From: Larkinella rosea
GTDB taxonomy: Bacteria; Bacteroidota; Bacteroidia; Cytophagales; Spirosomataceae
Direction of reading: 5' to 3'
Assembly (NCBI RefSeq): GCF_003858635.1
Contig: NZ_RQJO01000017.1
Coordinates: 1 to 64,000, forward strand
Length of the DNA stretch: 64,000 bases
Shown: piece by piece, positions 8,653 through 18,300 of the stretch
Layout: each line of letters starts with the position of its first letter
How positions within the stretch are numbered: the stretch's first letter is position 1
Position numbers and translations under genes: made by a program
The notes under the pieces: model-generated
Database searches by the model: none
Told to the model about the DNA's origin: nothing
Seen by the model: the letters and a program-made list of their open reading frames with translations, nothing else

Positions 8653-9447
8653 ATGATTCAACCACTTGCATACATCCATCCTGATTCTAAAATAGCTCAA
8701 AACGTTGTTATCGAGCCATTTGCGATTATCCATAAGGATGTCGAAATCGGGGAAGGAACCTGGATCGGCTCCCACGCCGTCATCAATGAAGGAGCCCGCA
8801 TCGGCAAAAACTGCCGCATTTATCCGGGGGTCGTCATTTCCGCCATTCCACAGGATTTGAAATTCAAAGGCGAGTATACGCTGACGTTTGTGGGGGATAA
8901 CACCACCATCCGCGAATACGCCACGGTAAGCCGGGGAACGGAAGAACACCGCCGGACCGAAATTGGCAGCGACTGCCTGATCATGGCGTATGCGCACGTT
9001 GCCCACGACTGCCGGATCGGGAACCACTGCCTCATTGGCAATACCGTTCAGATGGCGGGCCACGTTCACCTCGGCGACTGGGCCATTATCAGCGCCTTCA
9101 GTGCGGTTCATCAATTTGCCAAAATTGGCATCCACGCCTTTATTTCGGGCGGTTCGCTGGTTCGGAAAGACGTTCCGCCCTTTTCCAAAGCCGCCCGCGA
9201 GCCGATTACGTACGCCGGTATCAACTCCGTGGGCTTACGGCGTCGCGGATATACTAACGAACAGATCAACCAGATTCAGGAAATTTACCGCTATATCTAC
9301 CTCCGCGGGTTGAACAACGCCGAAGCGCTCACCCGCATCGACCTGGAATTGCCGCCTTCCGACGAACGCGACGAAATCGTCAACTTCATCCGCAACTCCG
9401 AACGCGGCATCATGAAAGGACCGTCGGGCCGGGAAGTGGGCGAATAA
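8653..9447 (+). CDS. lpxA: UDP-GlcNAc acyltransferase LpxA
   Basis: First step of lipid A synthesis: transfer of a hydroxyacyl chain from ACP to the 3-OH of UDP-GlcNAc. The protein has 264 residues. The left-handed beta-helix with hexapeptide repeats spans about residues 1-190, and the catalytic histidine is in AHVAHDCRIGNH. The C-terminal helical part includes GLRRRGYTNEQINQIQEIYR, a well-conserved LpxA signature. The ATG at 8653 follows a TTTAAGG-type fold-back repeat. Same operon as lpxD and lpxC-fabZ. Confidence 0.96.
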   Translation: MIQPLAYIHPDSKIAQNVVIEPFAIIHKDVEIGEGTWIGSHAVINEGARIGKNCRIYPGVVISAIPQDLKFKGEYTLTFVGDNTTIREYATVSRGTEEHRRTEIGSDCLIMAYAHVAHDCRIGNHCLIGNTVQMAGHVHLGDWAIISAFSAVHQFAKIGIHAFISGGSLVRKDVPPFSKAAREPITYAGINSVGLRRRGYTNEQINQIQEIYRYIYLRGLNNAEALTRIDLELPPSDERDEIVNFIRNSERGIMKGPSGREVGE

Positions 9448-9452
9448 TTAAC

Positions 9453-9502
9453 AATGAATAATGAACAATGAAGCGCGTGTGTTTCATTGTTCATTATTCA
9501 TT
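9453..9502. repeat. AATGAATAATGAACAATG-type perfect inverted repeat
   Basis: Two perfect 20-bp arms (9453-9472 and 9483-9502) enclose a 10-nt loop, between lpxA and the ABC ATPase gene. The arms consist of AATGAATA/AATGAACA units. It may act as a stem-loop at the lpxA 3' end. Confidence 0.75.
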
Positions 9503-9510
9503 ATTCATTT

Positions 9511-10125
9511 ATGCAAATCACCACCGAACGACTTGGCAAGCGCTTCCGGCGCGAGTGGATTTTCCGAAACGTTGATCTGACGCTGCTGGCTGGAAACAGC
9601 TATACGTTTGTGGGGCCCAACGGGAGCGGAAAATCGACTTTACTGCAAACTATCGCCGGTGTCTTGCCCGCTTCGGAAGGAACGATCCGGTATTCAGTTG
9701 AAGAAAAACCGGTCGAAATCGACGACTGGTTTCGCCATCTGGTGATAGCCGCTCCCTATCTTGAATTGATTGAAGAATTGACGCTGCTCGAATTGCTGAC
9801 GTTTCACCAGTCGTTCAAACCCTTCAAAAATGGGATCACACCCGATCAGCTTTGTGAATTGATGTACCTGAACCACGCCCGGAACAAGGAAATCAAAGCG
9901 TTCTCGTCGGGCATGAAACAGCGGGTAAAACTGGGGCTGGCCTTCTATTCCGACGCTTCCATTGTTATACTCGACGAACCGACCTCAAACCTTGACAAAC
10001 AGGGTGTTGCCTGGTATAGCGAGCAGGTTCGACAGCTGTCCGGCCAACTGCTGCTGATCGGTTCCAACCAACCCGACGAATACGATTTCTGCCCCAACGT
10101 CATCGACATCAGCCGCTGGAAATAG
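9511..10125 (+). CDS. ABC transporter ATP-binding protein
   Basis: A 204-residue stand-alone nucleotide-binding subunit. Walker A is GPNGSGKST, the signature is FSSGMKQRVKLGLAF, and Walker B with the catalytic glutamate and D-loop is VILDEPTSNLD. No membrane domain is fused and no permease is adjacent, so its partner and substrate are unknown. The ATG at 9511 directly follows a fold-back repeat; a longer frame from 9487 would translate that repeat. Its place behind lpxA suggests a link to envelope biogenesis, which is an inference only. Confidence 0.88.
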   Translation: MQITTERLGKRFRREWIFRNVDLTLLAGNSYTFVGPNGSGKSTLLQTIAGVLPASEGTIRYSVEEKPVEIDDWFRHLVIAAPYLELIEELTLLELLTFHQSFKPFKNGITPDQLCELMYLNHARNKEIKAFSSGMKQRVKLGLAFYSDASIVILDEPTSNLDKQGVAWYSEQVRQLSGQLLLIGSNQPDEYDFCPNVIDISRWK

Positions 10126-10210
10126 GTTGCCTGTTCTTTTCGTAACACCCCAAAAACTAAGCATCGGTAACATATAGTTGCAACTCTTCCCGCCGTTATG
10201 GAGTCATGAT

Positions 10211-10303
10211 GAGAAGATAGAGGTGAGACAAGAGAGTAGAGATCGTTTTTTTCCAAATTAGAGTAAAGTCTTTGCTCTCTTGTCTCACATCTTTCCTCTA
10301 AAA
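10211..10303. repeat. GTGAGACAAGAGAG-type fold-back
   Basis: A 14-bp perfect core, GTGAGACAAGAGAG at 10223-10236 with its complement at 10275-10288, is flanked by imperfectly matching purine-rich arms. It lies between the ABC ATPase gene and the large secreted-protein gene. The arms resemble the outer stem of the cloverleaf at 15104-15302, which has similar GAGAAAAGAAGTGAGA-type sequence, so the two may belong to one family. Confidence 0.55.
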
Positions 10304-10339
10304 TACCTATTTTAGAAATCGTTTTGATGTTGTCGGTCT

Positions 10340-13300
10340 ATGTGGAGAACGTTTACTGTTTCTTTGATTTGGTTCACTTTCGGCCTGTTTGCTACGGTTT
10401 TTGCCGGTAAGCCCGGCGGAGCCGATCCGGCGAGCAATGCCGTGCGGTTTGTTCAGAATAAAGGGCAATGGGCTTCGGAAGTGCTGTTTCGGGCTGAATT
10501 GCCGGGCGGTTTTTTGTTTTTGAAAAAGCAGTCGCTTCACTACGTTTTCTACGATACCGAAGCGCTGGATCGAATCCATTTGGGCCAAACTACTCCGGCA
10601 TCGGCCGCGTCCCGAACGGCGTCTCCTCCCGTACAATCCGAGCCCCTTGTGCGGGTTCACGGGGTGGAAGTTCAGCTTCAGAATAGCCGGTCTGACGCGC
10701 AAATCGAAAGTAAAAACCGCATTTCCGAGCACCTGAATTACTTTTTAGGAAATGATCCCAACCATTGGGCCAGTGCTGTACCGGCTTTTGGTGAGATCGT
10801 TTATCACGACATTTACCCGGGAATCGACCTGCGTATGTTTGCGTATTACCAGACAATGAAATATGAATTTCTGGTAAAACCGGGTGCGGACCCGTCGGTT
10901 ATTCGAATGCAGTACGATGGCGCTACGGCGGTTCGTTCGGAGAAAGGACAACTGGTGGTTGAAACCAGTCTGTTGCCGTTTCGGGAAGAAAAACCGTATT
11001 CCTTCACCGAAAAAAATAACAAAACCACCGAAGTTCCGGCCGAATGGACGCTGGAAGGAAAAACCGCTTCGTTTCGTTTTCCGGCCCAATACGATTCCCA
11101 TCAACCACTTACCATCGATCCGACGCTGATTTTCTCGTCCTATTCGGGATCGGTCAGTGACAACTGGGGCCATACGGCTACCTACGACAACGAAGGCAAT
11201 TTGTATACCGCCGGAACCGTTTTCGGAAACAGTTTTAGCCCAGCCACCGGTGCTTTTCAGACCAGTTACGGAGCCGAAATTGACATAGCGGTTTTAAAAT
11301 TCAGCCCGGACGGAAAGCAGTTGCTGTATGCTTCTTATTTAGGTGGTTCCACGGGCGAAACTCCTCACAGTCTGATTGTTAATAGTAAGAACGAACTGCT
11401 GATTTACGGCGTAACTTCATCCGTTAATTTCCCGACAACGACCAACGCTTACAACCGGAAATTTGCGGGCGGTACAGCGTATACGCCCATTGGAAATTCG
11501 CCACCCGAACCGGCCACTCCCATTCAGTCCATTTATTTCAGAAACGGAACGGACTTGTTTATTGCCAACATCAGCACCGATGGCCGGGCGTTGAAGAACA
11601 GTACGTACGTCGGGGGTTCATCGAATGACGGAATTAATTACGCCAGTTTATTTCTGGGTATCTACAATTACGGTGACGACCTGCGCGGAGAAATTGTGGT
11701 CGACAAGAACGACAACGTTTACGTGGCAACGGTAACCTTATCTGCTGATTTCCCAACAACTGCCAACGCTTCTCAAACAAAACTTCAGGGACCGGCCGAT
11801 GCGATTTTGCTGCAATTGAGTCCGGATTTAAGTCAGTTAACCTGGAGTACCTATTATGGCGGTAGCGGTTACGATGTCGCCTATGCCCTCCGCACCGCCG
11901 AATCGGGAGCCATTTATGCCGTAGGAACCACGCTAAGTGCCGACCTGCCCGCCACCGCCGGAGCGTATCAGCCTCAGTTTGCCGGGCGGGAAGACGGTTT
12001 TCTGGTCAAATTCGTAAATAAGCGGCTGGAACGCAGCACCTATTTGGGCACCGTTGCCGACGATGCGGCTTATCTGATCGATCTGGATCCGCAGGAAAAC
12101 CCACACGTATTTGGCTTAACCAAAGGGACTTACCCGGTTTCGGCGGGGGTTTATCAAAATGCCAGTAGTGGACAGTTCATCCACGCGCTTGATCCGTCTC
12201 TTTCCAAAACCATTTTTTCAACCGTTGTCGGTTCCGGTCGGGCCAATCCGGATATTTCACCGACGGCTTTTCTGGTCAACGAATGCGGTAACATCTATTT
12301 ATCGGGCTGGGGAGGAACCGTAAACGTGCGAAATGGCATTCTGACCAGCAATACGAGGGGGCTGCCGGTAACCGCTGACGCGTATCGAAGAACAACCGAC
12401 GGCAGTAACTACTGGATTGCGTTACTGGAACAGGGAGCAAAATCGCTCCTGTATGGCACGTTTTTCGGCAGCGAAAACCTGACCGGGCGGGGTGACCACG
12501 TCGATGGCGGCACCAGTCGTTTCGACAAAAGTGGGGTGATTTACCATGCGGCCTGTGCCTGCGGAGGTACCCATTTTCCGGTGACAACACAAGCATGGTC
12601 GCAAACCAACAAAAGCTCCAACTGCAACAATGCCGCGTTCAAGTTTGACATCGACCGTCTGAAGGCCACCTTCGATGCGTACCAGGGCACGCAAAAAGAC
12701 GTGATCCAGGGATGTACACCCTTGACACTCAACTTCGTCAATACCAGCGAGGGGGGTATAACCTATGCCTGGGATTTTGGTGGCACCGGCACGTCGGCCA
12801 GCCCGACGCAGGTAAGTCATACGTTTGACAAACCGGGGGAATACACCGTTACGCTGACGGCCTTTAATAAACTAACCTGCAAGCGCGTCGATGTGGCTCA
12901 GAAGGTGATCAAAGTGTTTCCGGCCGATTTCAAAATCAGCAAAGACACGACCATTTGTGCCGGTCAGCCGGTGCAATTGCTGGCGAGTGGCGGCAAAACG
13001 TACGAGTGGACGCCGTCGCAGGGGCTGGCCAGTGCGACCGTGAGCAATCCGGTGGTCAATCCGACTAAAACGACCACATATGCCGTAAAAATGACGAACG
13101 AAAACGGGTGTTCAATGACAAAAAACGTCACCATCACGACGGATGATTCCTTCCGGCCCGTGGCTGAAGTCCGGCTGAGTTCGGAATGCGGTAAACCGAT
13201 GAAAGTTGAATTGGTCAATAAAACCGCCGGAGCGACCGGTTTTCAGTGGGCGATGGGAAATGGCGATACGCTGAAGACCAACTCGCCGGAACCCTACCAA

Positions 13301-13624
13301 TACGCGCAATCCGGGCAGTACCAGATTACGGTGACCTCCTCCAAAAACGGCTGTAGTCTGGCGCTCAATCTGCCGGTGACGATCGAAAACATGAGCGAAG
13401 TGCCCAATGTGGTAACCGCCAATAACGATGGCAAAAACGATGTTTTCAACGTCGGTTTTACGGGGGCAACACTGGAAATCTTTAACCGCTGGGGCAAGCA
13501 GGTGTACCGCAGCGAAAACTACAACAACTCCTGGGGGCGGGATGCCGCGAACGGTTTATATTATTACCTCCTGACAACGCAACGTGGCACCAAATGCAAG
13601 GGTTGGGTGGAGGTGCTGGAGTGA
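10340..13624 (+). CDS. Secreted SBBP/PKD protein with CHU_C-type T9SS sorting domain
   Basis: 1094 residues. A signal peptide (FTVSLIWFTFGLFATVFAG) is followed by a conserved N-terminal domain of the kind found before SBBP repeats (VRFVQNKGQW, YHDIYPGIDLRMFAY). SBBP-type beta-propeller units follow (about residues 270-750), with recurring DGKQLLYASYLGGS, LTWSTYYGGSGYD and FPTT-like phrases. A PKD domain lies at about 790-860 (YAWDFGGTGTSASPTQVSHTF, then GEYTVTLTA), and further Ig-like segments reach about 1010. The end (VPNVVTANNDGKNDVF, then LEIFNRWGKQVYRSENYNNSW) is the gliding-motility-associated CHU_C domain, a type B signal for the type IX secretion system. It is likely displayed on or released from the surface; its ligand is unknown. 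Confidence 0.88.
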   Translation: MWRTFTVSLIWFTFGLFATVFAGKPGGADPASNAVRFVQNKGQWASEVLFRAELPGGFLFLKKQSLHYVFYDTEALDRIHLGQTTPASAASRTASPPVQSEPLVRVHGVEVQLQNSRSDAQIESKNRISEHLNYFLGNDPNHWASAVPAFGEIVYHDIYPGIDLRMFAYYQTMKYEFLVKPGADPSVIRMQYDGATAVRSEKGQLVVETSLLPFREEKPYSFTEKNNKTTEVPAEWTLEGKTASFRFPAQYDSHQPLTIDPTLIFSSYSGSVSDNWGHTATYDNEGNLYTAGTVFGNSFSPATGAFQTSYGAEIDIAVLKFSPDGKQLLYASYLGGSTGETPHSLIVNSKNELLIYGVTSSVNFPTTTNAYNRKFAGGTAYTPIGNSPPEPATPIQSIYFRNGTDLFIANISTDGRALKNSTYVGGSSNDGINYASLFLGIYNYGDDLRGEIVVDKNDNVYVATVTLSADFPTTANASQTKLQGPADAILLQLSPDLSQLTWSTYYGGSGYDVAYALRTAESGAIYAVGTTLSADLPATAGAYQPQFAGREDGFLVKFVNKRLERSTYLGTVADDAAYLIDLDPQENPHVFGLTKGTYPVSAGVYQNASSGQFIHALDPSLSKTIFSTVVGSGRANPDISPTAFLVNECGNIYLSGWGGTVNVRNGILTSNTRGLPVTADAYRRTTDGSNYWIALLEQGAKSLLYGTFFGSENLTGRGDHVDGGTSRFDKSGVIYHAACACGGTHFPVTTQAWSQTNKSSNCNNAAFKFDIDRLKATFDAYQGTQKDVIQGCTPLTLNFVNTSEGGITYAWDFGGTGTSASPTQVSHTFDKPGEYTVTLTAFNKLTCKRVDVAQKVIKVFPADFKISKDTTICAGQPVQLLASGGKTYEWTPSQGLASATVSNPVVNPTKTTTYAVKMTNENGCSMTKNVTITTDDSFRPVAEVRLSSECGKPMKVELVNKTAGATGFQWAMGNGDTLKTNSPEPYQYAQSGQYQITVTSSKNGCSLALNLPVTIENMSEVPNVVTANNDGKNDVFNVGFTGATLEIFNRWGKQVYRSENYNNSWGRDAANGLYYYLLTTQRGTKCKGWVEVLE

Positions 13625-13627
13625 TTT

Positions 13628-13834
13628 TTACGCCCAGTCTTTTTCTTCCAGCACGAAAATAGTCTCAAGGGCGACGTTAAATATAGAAGCAAGTTTCAAC
13701 GCCAAAGTCGTTGAAGGAACGAACTTGCCAATTTCAATTGAATTTATCGTTTGTCTGGAAACGTTCACTTTGTCGGCTAGCTCAGCCTGCGTGATATTCA
13801 GCTTTGCCCGTTCAACTTTCAACGTATTTTTCAT
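13628..13834 (-). CDS. Small XRE-type helix-turn-helix regulator
   Basis: 68 residues, almost entirely a Cro/C1-type HTH: ERAKLNITQAELADKVNVSR, then QTINSIEIGKFVPSTTLALKLA. This size and the TINSIEIGK recognition helix are typical of the small YgzD-like regulators that accompany a DUF2178-like or other small membrane protein, as here. It lies 11 nt behind the membrane protein gene on the same strand and is convergent with the CHU_C protein gene, 3 nt apart. Confidence 0.88.
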   Translation of the reverse strand: MKNTLKVERAKLNITQAELADKVNVSRQTINSIEIGKFVPSTTLALKLASIFNVALETIFVLEEKDWA

Positions 13835-13845
13835 GTGCTGTCCGG

Positions 13846-14187
13846 TTATTCCCAGAAAAAATAAAATCGTACATAATAGATACTGAGGGCCAGGGCAAAA
13901 ACGAGGATCAGAAAATGGTTAATGTCCGTGAGCTGGAACGAAATCAATTGATGCGTGTAGAGATTGGAACTGAGCAGTTTGAAACCGTAGGCCAGCGTGA
14001 GTGCAAGGAATGTTGAAGAGGCTTTCAGGAGAATGGCCCGTTCATCCTGTTTTTTCTCTTTGCTGATTAACAGGGTAAATAACCCGACGAGTAAAGGCAA
14101 TTCTGCTCCCGCCGACGTGTCGATCAGGATGGTTACCATTCCGATTCCGATTAACAAAATGCCCACATATTTGATCAGGTGCCTCAT
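13846..14187 (-). CDS. Small membrane protein paired with the XRE regulator
   Basis: 113 residues with three to four predicted membrane segments: VGILLIGIGMVTILID, LPLLVGLFTLLI, FLALTLAYGFKLL and HFLILVFALALSIYYV. The cytoplasmic-looking SKEKKQDERAILLKA between segments resembles the DER-containing linker of regulator-linked membrane proteins. Function unknown. It is the first gene of a two-gene unit with the XRE regulator, behind a candidate operator at 14214-14258. Confidence 0.7.
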   Translation of the reverse strand: MRHLIKYVGILLIGIGMVTILIDTSAGAELPLLVGLFTLLISKEKKQDERAILLKASSTFLALTLAYGFKLLSSNLYTHQLISFQLTDINHFLILVFALALSIYYVRFYFFWE

Positions 14188-14213
14188 GATACAAGAGTTT
14201 GGTTTTCTTGTCT

Positions 14214-14258
14214 AAAAGTACACTTTGTAAGATAAAAAGACAAATAAACTGTACTTTT
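14214..14258 (-). promoter_or_regulatory. Candidate operator of the XRE pair
   Basis: AAAAGTACA (14214-14222) and its exact complement TGTACTTTT (14250-14258) are separated by 27 nt, 27 nt upstream of the membrane protein ATG. Paired half-sites of this kind upstream of an XRE-type regulator operon suggest autoregulation. I could not place a clean -33/-7 promoter. Confidence 0.4.
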
Positions 14259-14387
14259 ATAAAGCCTTTTTTAATTCCTCCTGTTGGCCTGACGGGGGGA
14301 ATATAAAAAAGTTTTCTCTGCCAATAGGGGTACGGTTTCTGACGCGGGTCATAGCGGCATACAACAACAAATGCATTCCAAATTGCT

Positions 14388-15107
14388 ATGACAACGATGA
14401 AATTCACATCCATTCTTTCCGCATTTTTCGTCCTGGCCCTGGTGTCGCTGACTTCCTGCGACTTTGAGCGTATCGGCCCTTATGAGGAAGACGACCGTTC
14501 GTACGGGCTGACCAATTTCGATCGCCTGGATATGGGCAGTGCTTTCAACATCACCGTTCGGGCGGGGAGTACCTACAGCATCGAAGCGCGCGGCAACCGC
14601 CGGGATCTCGATGACCTCGATATGTATACGAGCAACGGTACGCTGCGCGCCAAATACCGGAACAATTCAAGAAACCGCCGGTACGACATGAACATCACGA
14701 TTACCATGCCAACGCTTCGGGGCGTCGATTTTTCCGGTGCTTCCCGTTCCGACGTGAGCGGTTTTCAGGGCTTGCGCGAACTGGATATCAAGCTCTCCGG
14801 CGCTTCCCGCGCCACGGTTGATCTCGACGCCGACCGGACCAACATCGATTTGTCGGGCGCATCCGACCTCGATCTGGAAGGAGCCAGCGGTTTATTGATC
14901 GGCGATTTATCGGGTGCCAGCAAAATAGAAGCCTTCGATTATCCGGTCGATGAAGCCGAACTGGATTTGTCGGGTGCCAGTACCGCCCGCGTCAAAGTAG
15001 CCAAACGGCTCAATGTAACCGCCAGCGGAGCCAGCAGCGTCCGGTATCGGGGAACGCCGGTTATCAAGTCCAATACGTCCGGTTCCAGCACGGTTCGGCA
15101 GGATTGA
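14388..15107 (+). CDS. DUF2807 (head GIN domain) lipoprotein
   Basis: 239 residues. The signal peptide ends in a lipobox (LVSLTSC, Cys about 24), so it is probably anchored in an outer membrane. The rest is a DUF2807 beta-helix with repeated D-L-SGAS-x units (VDFSGASRSDVSG, IDLSGASDLDLEG, LDLSGASTARVKV), about one turn per 20-25 residues. Function unknown; such proteins are often described as putative adhesin-like and are common in Bacteroidota. A second in-frame ATG at 14397 is equally possible as start. Its stop codon lies inside the arm of a large inverted repeat. Confidence 0.85.
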   Translation: MTTMKFTSILSAFFVLALVSLTSCDFERIGPYEEDDRSYGLTNFDRLDMGSAFNITVRAGSTYSIEARGNRRDLDDLDMYTSNGTLRAKYRNNSRNRRYDMNITITMPTLRGVDFSGASRSDVSGFQGLRELDIKLSGASRATVDLDADRTNIDLSGASDLDLEGASGLLIGDLSGASKIEAFDYPVDEAELDLSGASTARVKVAKRLNVTASGASSVRYRGTPVIKSNTSGSSTVRQD

Positions 15108-15302
15108 TTTTTTAGAGAAAAGAAGTGAGAATAGAGACAAGCGATTTCCATGGACTGTGATGACACAGTCCATTTCTTTGTCCGATATTCTGAAAATAAA
15201 GTGGGCTGTGAGGACATAGCCCCTGGAGAAAAAGAAAAGGAACACCGATAAGTGTTCCTTTTCTTTCTTCTCTATTCTCACTTCTTTTCTCTAAAAAATC
15301 AA
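15104..15302. repeat. 199-nt cloverleaf element closed by a perfect 34-bp stem
   Basis: The arms 15104-15137 and 15269-15302 are exact reverse complements over 34 bp. Inside lie three further hairpins: 15150-15173 (10 bp, loop ATGA), 15203-15222 (8 bp with one G-T pair) and 15231-15266 (15 bp perfect, 6-nt loop). Both flanking convergent genes end inside the outer arms: the DUF2807 stop is 15105-15107 and the RND pump stop is 15299-15301. It may act as a two-way terminator or be a complex REP-like element. Confidence 0.85.
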
Positions 15303-18300
15303 ACCACTTCCAGTTCCTGCGGTTTTTTGGGTTTTACTTTCTTCCCGGAAAACCGGGCAATGATCCGATCGACGACCAGGTACATGGATGGAACGATCAG
15401 CAGCGTCAGCAGGAGAGAAGAGGTCAAACCGCCGATGATGACCCAGGCCATCCCGTTTTTGGTTTCGGCTCCGGCACCACTGGCGAGCGCAATCGGTAAC
15501 ATCCCCAGAATCATCGCCAGCGTCGTCATCAGGATCGGGCGTAACCGCTCTTTTCCGGCTTCGATCAACGCATGGATCACGTCGTGCCCTTCGGCCTTCA
15601 ACTGGTTGGCAAAGTCAACGATCAGAATCGCGTTTTTGGCCACCAGACCCAGCAGCATGATCATCCCGACAATCGAGAAAACCGTCAGACTTTCCATCGT
15701 CAGCGCCAGGGCCAGCAAGGCACCCACCAGCGCTACCGGAATCGAGAACAACACGACGAACGGATACACCACGCTTTCGTAGAGGGCCACCATGATGAAA
15801 TACACCAGCAAAATGGCAATCATCAACGCCAGCCCCAGGCTTCCGAACGCGTCGGATTGTTGCTGCAACTGACCCAGATACTGAATCGAAACACCTTCCG
15901 GTAGTTTCACTTTCGCCATTTTGGTCTGAATATCAGTACCCACCGTTCCGACCGGCCGACCCACTACCTGCGCATTGATCGTCACCGATGAAAGGCGGTC
16001 GATGCGTTCCAGTACGCTTTCGCCGATCTGTTCCTGAACGGTTGCAAACTGCGACAGTTCAAACATTTTTCCCTGATTATTGACAAACGTCAGGCGACTG
16101 ATGTCCTCCGGTTTGGTGCGATCGAACCGATCCAGGCTGATCAGAATGTCATATTCATTTCCGTTCTGTTTGAATTTCGACTGGTCATTGCCCCGAAATG
16201 CATTCTGCAGGGCCATCCCAACGTCGGCCGCATTGATGCCCAGTTGCGCCATTTTCTCGCGATCCAGATTCACGGTTACTTCCGGTTTTGGATCTTTCAC
16301 CGAATATTTTACGTCCTGCGTACCCGGAATGGACTGGGTTACTTCTTTTACCTGCGCAGCCGCTTTCCGAATAGCCGTCAGGTTGGTTCCTTTCACGGCA
16401 ATTTGAATCGGGGCCTGTTGCGCGCCCACGATACCCACCGGACTAACGGTTACTTTCACGCCCGGTATTTGTGCCACTTCTTTTTTCAGGATCTGCCCAA
16501 AACCTTCCGTGGAAACCGTGCGCAGTTTTTTATCGACCAGTTTCACGTTCAGATCGGCAATGTTGCTGTTCGATGAGGTCGCAATACCGCTGCTCGTATA
16601 CCCCACATTCGTGAACACATTGGTCACTTCGGGGTGTTTCATGATGATTTGCTCGGCCCGTTGTGCCAGTGCATTTGTCTGGTAAATGGAAGCCGTCGGA
16701 GCCAGTTCAATCTGGACACTCATTTCGCTCTGATCACTGGCAGGCATAAACGCACCTCCGATGAAACCCGCTGGCACCAGCGCAATCGCCCCGACCAGCA
16801 TGGCAAAGATACCCAGAAATACGTACCGTTTATGACCCAGCGCCCAGACCAGGATGCGGCCATAAGCCGCCGTCAGCCGATCAATCAAACTCTCAAAACC
16901 TAGGTTCAAACGGCCCCAGAGCGATTTTTTGCTCAATACTTCAATTTTGCCAAACCGCGAGGCCAGTAACGGCGTCAGCGTAAAGGACACCAGCAAACTC
17001 ATCAGCGTCGAGAAAACCACCACCAGCGCAAACTCCCGCAGGATGTTCCCGATCAAACCGCCCGTCATTGCCAGCGGCACGAATACCACCACGTCGACGA
17101 GCGTGATCGCCAAGGCCGTAAAACCGATCTCGCTTCGGCCGTCCAATGCCGCTGTTCGTTTATCTTTCCCCATTTCGAGGTGGCGGTTGATATTTTCCAA
17201 CACCACGATCGAGTCATCGACCAGAATCCCAACCACGAGTGACAAGGCCATCAGGGTCATCAGGTTCAGCGAGAAGCCCATCAGGTACATGAGCGCAAAC
17301 GTCGGAATCATTGACGAAGGCAGCGCCACCAGTACGAACATGGCCGACCGGAAGCTGTGCAAAAACAACAGCATGACCAGCGATACGATCAAAACCGCCA
17401 GACCCATGTCTTCCACCACCGCGTGGGCCGACGCCAGCGTATAGACTGACTGATCGGAAGCAATGTTGAATTTCAGCTTGACCTTGCTGTATTGTTTCTC
17501 CAGCTGGGCGATTTTTGCCTGCGTCAACTGGCTGACTGACACCGCATTGGCATCCGACTGTTTCTGGATTTGCATCCCGATGGACGGCCGGGCGTTGATG
17601 TGGTTGATCGCCGTCGGTTTGGTCGTTGCATCCACTACTTCGGCAAGATCCTTCAATAAAACCTGGCTACCATTGGTTTTCCGGGCAATAATCAGTTCGC
17701 GTAACCGGTTGGTCGTTTCGACAGACGCGTCAAAACGAATCGAGTATTGCGATTCCTGTGTTTCCAACTGACCCGCCGGATAACTGGTGTTAGCGGCTGT
17801 AATAGCCTGCGAAACCTGACCAATCGATACGCCGTAGGCGCGAAGTTTTTCGGGATTGACGTTAATCTGAATTTCCCGTTCGTTCCCACCAATGATATTG
17901 ACCTGACCAACGCCGGAAACGTTCGACAACTGCGGTTTTAAGTCATTGTCAATCAGGTCATACAACTCCGTCGGCGACAGGTCAGCCGTAACCCCCATCC
18001 GCAAAACCGGTATTTCATCGGTCGAGAATTTGTTCAGAATTGGTCGGTCAGCGCCGTCGGGTAACAGGTTGACAATCTGCTCCACTTTGCGCTGGGCATC
18101 CTGCTGTGCCAGCGTCGTGCTGACGCCGTTTTTGAGCTGAATAATCACAATCGACGCGCCTTCCTGTGAGGTCGAGGTCATGCGATCCAGACCTTCCAGC
18201 GACGACAGGGCATCCTCAATGCGTTTGGTGACGTTCGTTTCCACCTCATCGGCGGAAGCACCCCGGTAAGTTGTTGCCACGCTGATGACGTTGGCTTCGA

